NCBI RefSeq assembly: GCF_026017845.1
Contig: NZ_CP100416.1
Coordinates: 6,591,652-6,655,651 of the forward strand
Length of the DNA: 64,000 bases
Source: Amycolatopsis mediterranei
GTDB taxonomy: Bacteria > Actinomycetota > Actinomycetes > Mycobacteriales > Pseudonocardiaceae
Reading direction: 5' to 3'
The notes under the pieces were generated by a model. That model made no database searches and was not told the origin of the DNA. It saw only the letters and a program-made list of their open reading frames with translations. Positions 16,748 to 25,058 of this stretch are shown here, piece by piece. A program made the position numbers and the translations under genes. The first letter of the stretch is position 1. Each line of letters opens with the position of its first letter.

Positions 16748-17107
16748 CTACGCCTCGAACCCGGCAAGTGGGCGAACCTCGATCGGCACCCCGATCGCGG
16801 CGGTCACCCGGGCGGCCCACGCCACCGCGGCGTCGAGGTCCTCAGCCTCGATCAGGTAGAAGCCGCCGAGGTGCTCCTTGCCTTCCGCGAACGGTCCGTC
16901 GGTGTTCAGCACGTCGCCGCCGGACTCCCGCACCACTCGCGCGGCACCCGGTTCGCTCAGCCGGGCGCTGAAAAGCCACGCCCCGGTCGCTTTCAGATCC
17001 TTCTCGACTTCGCCGAGCAGTTGATGCGATCGATGCATCTGCTCCTCGGTGGGCTCTACACGAACTTCACCCTCGACGCTGTGCACGGACAACAAAAACT
17101 GAGCCAT
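16748..17107 (-). CDS. YCII-domain (DGPF) protein
   Basis: ATG 17107 follows GAGGAGTGGAGTC. The 119-residue protein has MAQFLLSVHSVEGE, a dimer-forming ferredoxin-like fold with the family mark NTDGPFAEGKEHLGGFYLIE, and RPLAGFEA at the end. YCII proteins are small dimers often linked to ECF sigma factors or lactone-type chemistry. No sigma gene is adjacent here. Confidence 0.88.
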   Translation of the reverse strand: MAQFLLSVHSVEGEVRVEPTEEQMHRSHQLLGEVEKDLKATGAWLFSARLSEPGAARVVRESGGDVLNTDGPFAEGKEHLGGFYLIEAEDLDAAVAWAARVTAAIGVPIEVRPLAGFEA

Positions 17108-17252
17108 GACTCCACTCCTCCCGACGGACGGGTGCCGCCGCTCGCCCCTCATACGAACGAGTGTTGCCCGAATCGACAAATCAGCCAGACCATGACCACC
17201 ACGCCCGACTGCTGCTCCCGCCACGCCCGACTCGGCCCGAGCGGCTGACCGG

Positions 17253-17582
17253 CTACTTGGGCGGGAAGGTGCGGGCGAACGCGGCGCCCCGGCCGACCCA
17301 GCGGCGGAGATCCTCCGCCTTCTCGAGACCGGGCGGGTCGACCAGCAGCCAGCCCTTCATCGGGCGCCCCGCCATGTCGGCCGGCCGCGCGCCGGGCTCG
17401 GCCAACGCGTCCTCGCCTTCGTCGGCGGGCAGCCGGACCATCAGAGCCTCGCCGGACACCCCGACGGCCATGTTGCCGTCGAGCAGGAACACCAGCCTGC
17501 CGAACATCTTCTTCTCGGCCCATCCCGGCTCGTCCTCCAACAGTGCACGGACCCGGTCCGCGAGTTCCTCGTCGTAGGCCAT
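17253..17582 (-). CDS. TfoX N-terminal-domain protein
   Basis: 109 residues: MAYDEELADRVRALLEDEPG, EKKMFGRLVFLLDGNMAVGV, then a Trp-containing RPMKGWLLVDP stretch. This is the TfoX_N fold without the C-terminal domain of Haemophilus Sxy/TfoX, so a competence role is not implied. It is divergent from the beta-galactosidase gene. Confidence 0.85.
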   Translation of the reverse strand: MAYDEELADRVRALLEDEPGWAEKKMFGRLVFLLDGNMAVGVSGEALMVRLPADEGEDALAEPGARPADMAGRPMKGWLLVDPPGLEKAEDLRRWVGRGAAFARTFPPK

Positions 17583-17668
17583 CGTCGTCCTTCCCACCAC
17601 AACCACGACGACATCGTCCCGCGTTCGAGCTTCGAACAGAACTCAACATACGTCCGTTGGTTTCTGAG

Positions 17669-17679
17669 CAACAGTGTTG
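17669..17679. promoter_or_regulatory. CAACA-G-TGTTG palindrome in the TfoX/GH2 divergent promoter
   Basis: A perfect 11-bp palindrome preceded by G, in an AT-richer gap 87 bp from the TfoX start and 58 bp from the GH2 start. Its left half belongs to the GCAACAG motif that recurs in other promoters of this window. Confidence 0.5.
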
Positions 17680-17736
17680 ACTTCACGGGGGTGAGACCGC
17701 AACGCTGTAGGTCGTCGAGGAACGGGGTGGTTCACG

Positions 17737-20700
17737 ATGTCTCAGGTCTCGCCGGACCCGGCCGCACGCCGGGCGGGGGTCAGCCGTCGCAGATTCCTGG
17801 AGGGAAGTGCCGCACTCCTGGGAACGCTCGCCCTGCCCGCCACGCTCCCATGCCCGGCCACGGCGGCCACGCTCGACGGCCTCGCCGCGCCGCCCAACGG
17901 CTTCCCCGAGTGGAACAACAACATCGGGATCTTCGAGCTCGGCACCGAACCACCGCACGCCACACTCATGCCCTACGCCGACCTGGGCGAAGCGCTGGCC
18001 GGCGACCGCACCCGTTCGCCCTACCGCTTCGACCTCGACGGCGAATGGAAGTTCCGGCACGCCGACCGGCCCGACGCGCGTGATCCCGGCTTCTACCGCG
18101 ACGACGTCGACGACCGCTCCTGGGCCAGGATGCCCGTGCCGTCGAACTGGCAGCTGCACGGCTACGACTTCCCGATCTACGTCAACATCACCTACCCCTG
18201 GTGGGGCGCCAACGGACAGAACGAGAACGCCCAGCCGCCCTTCGCCCCGACGCGGTTCAACCCGGTCGGCCAGTACCGGCGGACCTTCCGCGTCCCGCAA
18301 GGCTGGCAGGGCAGGCGCACGTTCCTGCACTTCGAGGGCGTCAAGTCGGCGTTCTACGTGTGGATCAACGGCAAGCTGATCGGCTACCGCGAAGACTCCT
18401 ACACCCCGAGCGAGTTCGACATCACCGAACATCTCCGGCCCGGAACCAACCAGATCGCCGTCGAGGTCTACCGCTTCCCCGACGGCGACTGGATGGAAGA
18501 CCAGGACATGATCCGCCTCGCCGGCATCTTCCGGTCCGTCTACCTGTTCTCGACACCGACGGTGCACCTGCGCGACTTCCGCCTCGACACGCGGCTGCGC
18601 GACGGCTACACGAACGCCGACCTCGCCGTCACCGCCCACGTCCGCGACTACGGCGGGACGGACAAGCGCACCTACACCGTGGAGACCCAGCTCTACGACG
18701 CGGACCGGCGCCCGGTCTGGCCGCGGCCTCTGAGCCAGCAGGTGAACCTCGGCTCGGCCGCCGCCGGGCAGGACGTCACGGTGAGCGCGGCCCAAGGCGT
18801 ACGCGCGCCGAAACTCTGGTCGGCGGAGCGGCCCGACCTCTACACGGCGGTGCTCGTGCTGCGCGACCCGGCCGGGAAGGTCGCCGAGACCCTCTCGGCA
18901 CGCGTCGGCTTCCGCGAATTCGGGCTTGTCGACGGGCTGATGCGCATCAACGGGCAGCCGGTGACGCTGCGCGGCACCAACCGCCACGAGATGCACCCCG
19001 AGCACGGCGCCGCCCTCACCCGCGCCGACCTCGTCGAGGACATCGGGCTGATGAAGCGCCTCAACATCAACGCCGTCCGCACCTCCCACTACCCCAACAA
19101 CCCCAACTGGTACGAGCTGGCCGACGAGTACGGCCTGTACGTCCTGGACGAAACCAACCTGGAGACGCACGGTGTCCGGGACCGCTACCCCGGTTCGAAC
19201 CCGGACTGGACCGCCGCGGTCGTCGCCCGTGCCCAGCGGATGGTGCACCGCGACAAGAACCACCCGTCCGTGGTCATCTGGTCGCTGGGCAACGAAGCCG
19301 GCGCGGGCAGCAACTTCGTCGCCATGCGCGACTGGATCCGCTCCTACGACACGACACGGGTGATCCAGTACGAGGGCGACAACCGGCCCGAGGTCAGCGA
19401 CATCCGCTCGCAGATGTACGAAAGCCCCTCGGGAATCAAGAAACGCGCGCTCGATACGTCCGACACCCGGCCGTACATCATGATCGAGTACGCCCACGCG
19501 ATGGGAAACTCCAACGGCAACCTCAAGGAGTACTGGGACCTCATCCGCACGTACCCGATCCTGCAGGGCGGGTTCATCTGGGACTTCGTCGACCAGGGGC
19601 TGCACTGGCCCACCCCACCGCGCAAGCAGCTCGCCGAGACCGGGCCCGAAGCCCTGGCCGCCGAGCTCGCGCCCGCCGCGAAGTTCGACCGGGCGCACGG
19701 CGTCTCGGGCGGTGCGGTCTTCGCCTCCGCGGAAAGCCTGAACCTGACCGGTTCGCTGACGCTGGAGGCCTGGGTCACCCCGGCCGCGGTCGGCGGGCAC
19801 CAGCCGATCGTCACCAGAGGCGACCACCAGTACTCGCTCAAACTGTCCGACGGCAACCTCGAGTTCTTCATCTACGCCGGCGGCTGGATCGCGGCCACCG
19901 CACCGGTGCCCGCGGACTGGACGGGGAAGGAGCACCACGTGGCCGGTGTCTTCGACGACGCGGCGAACACGCTCACGCTCTACCTCGACGGCAAGGCCCT
20001 GACCACCACCAGCACCGACCGCACGCCGGACAGCACCGCGGCGCAGCTCGCGCTCGGCACCGATGCCGAGAATCCCGCGCGCGTGTTCGGCGGGCACATC
20101 CGCGTCGCCCACGTGTACGCGCGAGGGCTCAGCGCCACCGAACTCGCGGAGACGACCCGCGACCCGAGTGATCCTGCCGTCCGGTTCTGGTTCGACGCGG
20201 CCACCGCGACCTACACCGAACAGCAACCCGCCGACCGGACCTTTCTCGCCTACGGCGGCGACTGGGGCGACAACCCCAACGACGGGAACTTCTGCGCCAA
20301 CGGCATCGTCACCGCCGAACGCCGGCCGGGCGGGAAGGCCACCGAGGTCAAGCACGTCTACCAGTCGATCAACGTCTCCGCAGGCGCCGACGTCGTCTCG
20401 GGCCGGGTGACGATCACGAACGAGAACCTCTTCACCAACGTCAACTCCTACGACGGCAGCTGGGAACTCATGGCCGACGGCAAAGTCGTCCAGCGCGGGC
20501 AGCTCACCCGCGCCCAGCTCGACGTGCCACCCCGGTCGAGCAGGACGATCACGGTGCCGCTCCGCCGGCCGGTCCGCCTCGAGCCGGGAGCCGAGTACTT
20601 CCTTCGCCTGTCCTTCACCACCCGGACGCGCACGGCCTGGGCCGACCGCGGCTTCGAAGTGGCCAAACAGCAGGTGCCGGTCGACTTCGGCAGCCCCGCG

Positions 20701-21648
20701 GTGCAGCCGGTGCCACTCGCGCAGGTGCCGGCCGTGGTCGTCACAGACGCCGACAAGGCCATCACGGTCACCGGCGACGGGTTCACGGTGACCATCGCCA
20801 AGGACACCGGTCTGATCACCTCCTACGAGGCCCACGGCGTGCGGCTCGTGACGGCGGGGCCGACCCCGAACTTCTGGCGTGCACCCACCGACAACGACAT
20901 CGGGAACGGACAGCCGAGCCGCAACGCGACCTGGCGCCACGCGGGCACCAACCGCCGAGTCACCGGCGTCACCGTGAAAACCCTCGCCGGCAAGGCCGCC
21001 GTCGTGACCGTCAGCGGCACCCTGCCGACGTCGGTCCCCTCGGCATACACCACCACGTACACGGTCTTCGGCAACGCCGAGATCAAAGTGGACAACACGC
21101 TCCACCCCGGTGCATCGACCCTGCCCTACATTCCCGAGATCGGAACGATCCTGCTCCTTCCCGGGGAGTTCGACACCATCGACTACTACGGCCGGGGACC
21201 CGACGAGAACCACTGGGACCGCAACACGGGCTCCGACGTGGGCTGGTACTCCTCGACGGTGGCCGCGCAGTGGACCGATTACATCCGTCCCCAGGAAAAC
21301 GGCAACAAGACCGACGTACGCTGGGTCGCGCTGACCAACAAGCGTGGTATCGGGCTCCTCGCGAGCGGCGAGCCGCTGCTGGAGGCCAACGCGTCACACT
21401 TCACGCCGGAGGACCTGTCGGTCGGCGCGCGGCACGACTACCAGCTCACCCCCCGCCGGGACGTGGTACTGCGCCTCAACCACAAGCAGATGGGCGTCGG
21501 CGGCGACAACAGCTGGGGCGCGCACACCCACGACGAATATAAACTGTTCGCCAACCGCGACTACAGCTACACCTACCGGCTACGCCCCCTCACCAGGCGA
21601 GACCAGGCCATGACACTCACCCGCCGCCCCACGGCAACCTCGCCGTAG
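17737..21648 (+). CDS. Tat-exported GH2 beta-galactosidase with inserted LamG domain
   Basis: 1303 residues. The N-terminus has a Tat signal (SRRRFLEGSAALLGTLALPA). The GH2 order follows: sugar-binding jelly roll (~90-270), immunoglobulin-like domain, TIM barrel with SHYPNNPNWYELADEYGLY, acid/base Glu520 in LGNEAG and nucleophile Glu587 in IEYAHAMGNS. A LamG/concanavalin-type domain (~648-825, LTLEAWVTPAAVGG, LYLDGKAL) interrupts the end of the barrel region (QGGFIWDFVDQG) before DNPNDGNFCANGI and the C-terminal small-chain domains. It should cleave beta-galactosides outside the cell; LamG may bind polysaccharide. Monocistronic, with a terminator behind it. Confidence 0.92.
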   Translation: MSQVSPDPAARRAGVSRRRFLEGSAALLGTLALPATLPCPATAATLDGLAAPPNGFPEWNNNIGIFELGTEPPHATLMPYADLGEALAGDRTRSPYRFDLDGEWKFRHADRPDARDPGFYRDDVDDRSWARMPVPSNWQLHGYDFPIYVNITYPWWGANGQNENAQPPFAPTRFNPVGQYRRTFRVPQGWQGRRTFLHFEGVKSAFYVWINGKLIGYREDSYTPSEFDITEHLRPGTNQIAVEVYRFPDGDWMEDQDMIRLAGIFRSVYLFSTPTVHLRDFRLDTRLRDGYTNADLAVTAHVRDYGGTDKRTYTVETQLYDADRRPVWPRPLSQQVNLGSAAAGQDVTVSAAQGVRAPKLWSAERPDLYTAVLVLRDPAGKVAETLSARVGFREFGLVDGLMRINGQPVTLRGTNRHEMHPEHGAALTRADLVEDIGLMKRLNINAVRTSHYPNNPNWYELADEYGLYVLDETNLETHGVRDRYPGSNPDWTAAVVARAQRMVHRDKNHPSVVIWSLGNEAGAGSNFVAMRDWIRSYDTTRVIQYEGDNRPEVSDIRSQMYESPSGIKKRALDTSDTRPYIMIEYAHAMGNSNGNLKEYWDLIRTYPILQGGFIWDFVDQGLHWPTPPRKQLAETGPEALAAELAPAAKFDRAHGVSGGAVFASAESLNLTGSLTLEAWVTPAAVGGHQPIVTRGDHQYSLKLSDGNLEFFIYAGGWIAATAPVPADWTGKEHHVAGVFDDAANTLTLYLDGKALTTTSTDRTPDSTAAQLALGTDAENPARVFGGHIRVAHVYARGLSATELAETTRDPSDPAVRFWFDAATATYTEQQPADRTFLAYGGDWGDNPNDGNFCANGIVTAERRPGGKATEVKHVYQSINVSAGADVVSGRVTITNENLFTNVNSYDGSWELMADGKVVQRGQLTRAQLDVPPRSSRTITVPLRRPVRLEPGAEYFLRLSFTTRTRTAWADRGFEVAKQQVPVDFGSPAVQPVPLAQVPAVVVTDADKAITVTGDGFTVTIAKDTGLITSYEAHGVRLVTAGPTPNFWRAPTDNDIGNGQPSRNATWRHAGTNRRVTGVTVKTLAGKAAVVTVSGTLPTSVPSAYTTTYTVFGNAEIKVDNTLHPGASTLPYIPEIGTILLLPGEFDTIDYYGRGPDENHWDRNTGSDVGWYSSTVAAQWTDYIRPQENGNKTDVRWVALTNKRGIGLLASGEPLLEANASHFTPEDLSVGARHDYQLTPRRDVVLRLNHKQMGVGGDNSWGAHTHDEYKLFANRDYSYTYRLRPLTRRDQAMTLTRRPTATSP

Positions 21649-21662
21649 AGCGCGGTGCAACG

Positions 21663-21693
21663 CGCGCCGGGCCGCTGGCAGCGGCCCGGCGCG
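21663..21693 (+). terminator. Terminator hairpin of the GH2 gene
   Basis: Perfect 13-bp GC stem, CGCGCCGGGCCGC (21663-21675) and GCGGCCCGGCGCG (21681-21693), with a TGGCA loop. It starts 15 bp after the GH2 stop. Confidence 0.85.
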
Positions 21694-22144
21694 GAGAGCA
21701 ATCCGGTCGTCATGCCGGCGGCGGGCCAGCTCTGCCCCGGCGTTGCCGCGAACTGCGCAGATCCTTACTCTAAGCAACAATTGGCAACAACAAACGTGTC
21801 ACAGGCAGCTGACCGCCGCACGAGGCCTCGCCTTCCACAAGCGGTTCTCAGGACCGCGCCCGGCATCCCGCACCGACGAGCACGCCGCCGCCGACCAGGT
21901 TGCCAAGTCCGACCAGCACCAGGGCCTGATGCGGGCCCGGCACCGGCTGAGGCTCATACCCCGCGGCTGGACTTCCGGCACGGCTGGTGAGTCCTGATCC
22001 GGTTCGCCGGGCTTGCCCTGATCAGCTGGCTCGGCAACTATCCGGCGCAGGACGAGCACTCCGGCACCCCTCAGCGCACAGCCCTGTGAGCGTGCCGACG
22101 CCGCGACTACGGCAGGCAGCGCCGAGCGACGGAGCGAACCGGCC
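21694..22144. other. Intergenic stretch with GCAACAA direct repeat and FNT debris
   Basis: The only structure I see is a direct repeat, GCAACAATTG then GCAACAACAA (21774 and 21784, 10-bp spacing), and the FNT gene fragment listed separately. No other gene is evident. Confidence 0.5.
21868..21926 (-). pseudogene. Fragment of a formate/nitrite transporter gene
   Basis: The reverse strand reads ALVLVGLGNLVGGGVLVGAG, nearly the same as the last membrane segment of the intact FNT gene at 52829-53680 in this window. Nothing upstream or downstream continues the match. It is a 3' scrap of a second FNT copy. Confidence 0.7.
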
Positions 22145-23614
22145 TCAGGCCCCGTTCGTGAAGATGGTCGTCGGATCCCGCTCGCAGTCCGGGTCGGTGA
22201 GCACCAGGACCTCGTCCCCGGATTCGAGTTCCAGATCCGCGCGCACCCGCAGGGGCCGGCCGTCACGGACTACCAGACTGATCCACATTTCGTCGCCGAG
22301 GTGCAGGTCTTTCACGGACTTGCCCACCGCCGGCGCCTCAGGTCCGACCCGCAGCCGCCGTGCTCCCCCGGGCTCTTCGCGCACCCGCACTCCCACGGCC
22401 CACGGCTGCGGCTCGACCTCCCGCATCCGCACCGCGCAGCGGGACGCCACCAGCGGCATCAGGCCGCCCTGCACCAGGACCGAGAACAGCACGACCACGA
22501 AAATGACCTCGTAGACGAGCACATCCTGCGCCTGGTCGGCGGCCAGGATGTACGTGCCGAGCAGGATCGGCACGGCTCCCTTGAGCCCGGACCAGAGCAC
22601 GAACACCTTCTCGCCCCGCGGCATCCGGGTGCGCAGCAGCAACGGCCCGACGACGAGCGGCCGCACGACGAAGGTGAGGACCACGGCCAGTACCAGCCCG
22701 ATCCACCAGGCGTCGGTGGTCACCAGCGCCGACACCGACACGGTCAGACCCAGCACCACGAACGCCACGATCTCGGCCAGGCTGGCCAGCGAGGAGTGAA
22801 ACCGCTCGATCTCCCGCTTGAACGGCGCCGCCACATCACCGACGAGCACCCCCGCCACGAAGACCGCCAGGAAACCCGACCCATGTGCGACCGTCGCGGC
22901 GCCGTAGAGCAGGAACGAAAGCGCCAGCGTCCGCAGCGGGTAAAGCCCTTCGGACGGCATCCCGACCCGGCGAAGCAGCCATCGCAACCCCCATCCGCCG
23001 GCCAGCCCGACCGCCGCGCCGATGCCCATTTCCCCGGCGAACTGCCCCAGCACGTCAGCCGACGCCCCGCCGAACCCGTCACCCGGCGCGATGGTCAGCA
23101 GGCTCAGGAGCAACGCGATCCCGACCGGGTCGTTCGCGCCGGATTCACCCTGGATGATCGTGCCCGCCCGGCCGGTGACCTCCCGGTTGCCGAGCACGGA
23201 GAACACCACCGCCGGATCGGTGGGCGCCAGCGCGGCACCCAGCAGCAGCGCCACCAGCCACGGCAGACCGAACAGCAGGTGCGCCGCACACGCCAGCAGC
23301 CCCGCGGTGAGGAAGGTTCCGAGCACACCGACCGACAGCACGGTCCCGAGCACGTCGCGCAACCGGCGGGCCCCGATCGCCATCCCGCCGTCGAACAGGA
23401 TCACCACCAGCGCGACGGTGACGACGTCCTCCACCGCGCCGAGCGACACCTGCCGCAGCGAGGGCACCAGATCCGACGCCACCGCAGCGGCGACCAGGAA
23501 GAACGCCGGCGCCGGAACCCGCAGCCGGGCGCTGACCCGGTTGGACAGCAACGCCAGCGTGACGACCACGGCCACGACCACGAGCGTCAATCCGAACGAC
23601 TCGATGCGGTCCAC
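22145..23614 (-). CDS. Potassium/proton antiporter, CPA1 type with RCK_C domain
   Basis: GTG 23614 follows GGAGGCGAT and gives 489 residues. About 12 membrane helices form an NhaP-like exchanger; APTDPAVVFSVLG and QGESGANDPVGIALL carry the conserved Asp and Asn-Asp ion-binding residues. After residue ~400 a soluble RCK_C/TrkA-C domain (VGKSVKDLHLGDEMWISLVV, SGDEVLVLTDPD) follows, as in CvrA/NhaP2. It should exchange K+ (or Na+) for H+ at the membrane, gated by a nucleotide or ion. Confidence 0.9.
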   Translation of the reverse strand: MDRIESFGLTLVVVAVVVTLALLSNRVSARLRVPAPAFFLVAAAVASDLVPSLRQVSLGAVEDVVTVALVVILFDGGMAIGARRLRDVLGTVLSVGVLGTFLTAGLLACAAHLLFGLPWLVALLLGAALAPTDPAVVFSVLGNREVTGRAGTIIQGESGANDPVGIALLLSLLTIAPGDGFGGASADVLGQFAGEMGIGAAVGLAGGWGLRWLLRRVGMPSEGLYPLRTLALSFLLYGAATVAHGSGFLAVFVAGVLVGDVAAPFKREIERFHSSLASLAEIVAFVVLGLTVSVSALVTTDAWWIGLVLAVVLTFVVRPLVVGPLLLRTRMPRGEKVFVLWSGLKGAVPILLGTYILAADQAQDVLVYEVIFVVVLFSVLVQGGLMPLVASRCAVRMREVEPQPWAVGVRVREEPGGARRLRVGPEAPAVGKSVKDLHLGDEMWISLVVRDGRPLRVRADLELESGDEVLVLTDPDCERDPTTIFTNGA

Positions 23615-23860
23615 ATCGCCTCCTTCCCCACACAGGTCTTCACGCCTTCGGTGTTCCCGCAACCCCGGGCGCCACACCCCGGCGTTCGACACCGGGTGGC
23701 CTTGATCGCCGGTCCCCTCGTCGGCCGCCACCTGACGATCGTCTTGCATTTCGTCGTGAGCGCGCTTGGCGCCACCTGAGCGGGTAGTCGGCACGGTGTA
23801 CAGCCGTCACGAAAATACCCACCCGCGCCGGATCCGCCGCGGTCGAGAGAGAAGCTACCA

Positions 23861-24427
23861 GTGCCACACGCGAAGATTTTTCGCCTTTCGGCGTTGTTCC
23901 CTGCCTCGGCGGGCGCGGTCCTGCTGGCGGCTTGCGGGGATGACGCCGCGCCCGCGGCGAGCACTTCGAGCTTGCCGTCACCCGCGCCTGCGGCACTGTC
24001 CTCGACGGCCACCACCGCCACCTCGGGCTCGACCGGTCCGGCAGCCTCATCGGCATCGGTTTCCACCGCGCCAACGAACGACGGCCCGTGCAAGGCCGGT
24101 GACGTCACCCTCGCCCTCGGCAAGAGCGGCGCGGCCGCGGGCTCGGTGTACCGGCCGCTCCTTGATCACCAACGCCGGCACCAGGTCGGCGAGGCAGCGT
24201 ACCGCCAAGGGACCGAGGGCGCTCCCGTGAAGCTCGCGCCGGGACAGACCGCCGCCGCCGACATCCAGTTCGTGAACGTGCACAACCACGACGCCGCCGG
24301 CTGCCGGCCGACTTCGGTGCGCGGCCTAGACACGGGCAAGCCGCCCTCCGGCACGACGCCGGTCGGCCATGACATGAACGGACAACAGTTTCCCGGAGCA
24401 ACGATTGTTGCGCGCGCGACGGGGTAG
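23861..24427 (+). CDS. DUF4232-type lipoprotein, internally rearranged
   Basis: GTG 23861 opens a lipoprotein signal with lipobox LLAAC and a Ser/Thr/Ala-rich linker. The DUF4232 domain begins CKAGDVTLALGKSGAAAGSVYRP and ends with HQVGEAAYRQGTEGAPVKL and FVNVHNHDAAGCRP. Between them about 30 residues normally present are missing, and a short stretch reads LITNAGT in another frame. So the frame is open but the domain has suffered a deletion. The product is probably non-functional. Its 3' half lies opposite the 3' end of the SPW gene. Confidence 0.55.
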   Translation: MPHAKIFRLSALFPASAGAVLLAACGDDAAPAASTSSLPSPAPAALSSTATTATSGSTGPAASSASVSTAPTNDGPCKAGDVTLALGKSGAAAGSVYRPLLDHQRRHQVGEAAYRQGTEGAPVKLAPGQTAAADIQFVNVHNHDAAGCRPTSVRGLDTGKPPSGTTPVGHDMNGQQFPGATIVARATG

Positions 24428-24825
24428 GCGCTGTCACAGGAGGCACCGATGACGGGATTCATCTCCCCGAAACCAAGGGACGCAGCCTCGAAGAGATCCA
24501 GCAGCAGCTCGCCGGCTGACGGGCCCATGGTGACTGTCATGCCGCTGATCAGCAAGCCTGAGCTTCCGTCGCCCGAAGAACGACTGTAGGCAGCCGAAAA
24601 ACCGGCTCCGAGCAGGACCAGCGCCAAGCCCGAAATGAGGGTGACGACGGCCATGTCGCCGTAGTGGCTGAAGCCCACCACCCACGGTGACATCGCGATG
24701 TAGAGACCGCTGATCAGCACCAGTCCGTCGACCAGCCTCGCCTGCGGTGTCTCCGCGGCCTGTTCGTAACCGGCGCGCATGGCCAGGAGATCCGGGTGCC
24801 CTTGGATGGGAGTGGAGGTAGTCAA
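24166..24825 (-). CDS. SPW-repeat membrane protein, C-terminus doubtful
   Basis: I choose TTG 24825, eight bases after GAAGAGG; GTG 24834 in the same frame is the alternative. The protein starts LTTSTPIQGHPDLLAMRAGY, then LVDGLVLISGLYIAMSPWVVGF, the SPW signature, and a second membrane helix (LISGLALVLLGAGFSAAY). After about residue 110 the expected second SPW unit is not seen and the frame continues opposite the lipoprotein gene, which suggests a frameshift or truncation. Such proteins are small membrane proteins of unknown role. Divergent from ctaD. Confidence 0.65.
   Translation of the reverse strand: MTTSTPIQGHPDLLAMRAGYEQAAETPQARLVDGLVLISGLYIAMSPWVVGFSHYGDMAVVTLISGLALVLLGAGFSAAYSRSSGDGSSGLLISGMTVTMGPSAGELLLDLFEAASLGFGEMNPVIGASCDSAYPVARATIVAPGNCCPFMSWPTGVVPEGGLPVSRPRTEVGRQPAASWLCTFTNWMSAAAVCPGASFTGAPSVPWRYAASPTWCRRW
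24383..24411. promoter_or_regulatory. CAACAGTT plus GCAACGATTGTTGC palindrome
   Basis: CAACAGTT at 24383-24390 is followed by the perfect 14-bp palindrome GCAACGATTGTTGC at 24398-24411, inside the 3' end of the lipoprotein frame and an AT-richer patch. It is part of the recurring motif set. No gene start lies immediately next to it. Confidence 0.4.
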
Positions 24826-24940
24826 GGTGTTCACCTCTTCCGTCGTTGTCGGATGGCCTCCTCTTTCGGGGTGCCGGTCGCGCCTCGTGACAAACACCGG
24901 CAATCTGACAGTTTCGTCAGGTTGCCGCCGGATACCAGAG

Positions 24941-24973
24941 CAACAGTTAGCCTGAGAAACAAATATATTTGTT
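24941..24973. promoter_or_regulatory. CAACAGTT motif and 16-bp AT-rich palindrome in the SPW/ctaD promoter
   Basis: CAACAGTT (24941-24948) is followed by AACAAATATATTTGTT (24958-24973), a perfect 16-bp palindrome of 14 A/T bases, very rare at this GC level. Both lie in the 233-bp divergent gap, about 85-120 bp from either start. A repressor or redox sensor site is likely. Confidence 0.6.
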
Positions 24974-25058
24974 GTCAGCCGCTGAAATCGACGGTTGAAG
25001 TCCCGGCGGAACGGGTGAACGCGACCGTCCCAGACGAGTCAGCACTGCGAGGTACCCG

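Noticed and set aside
17253..17582. TfoX-like gene as evidence of natural competence
   Set aside because: Only the N-terminal domain is present; no competence genes nearby.
17683..21213. 1176-codon open frame on the reverse strand opposite the beta-galactosidase
   Set aside because: It is a GC-bias shadow: no family features, Arg/Gly/Val-rich, and lies opposite a clear GH2 enzyme.
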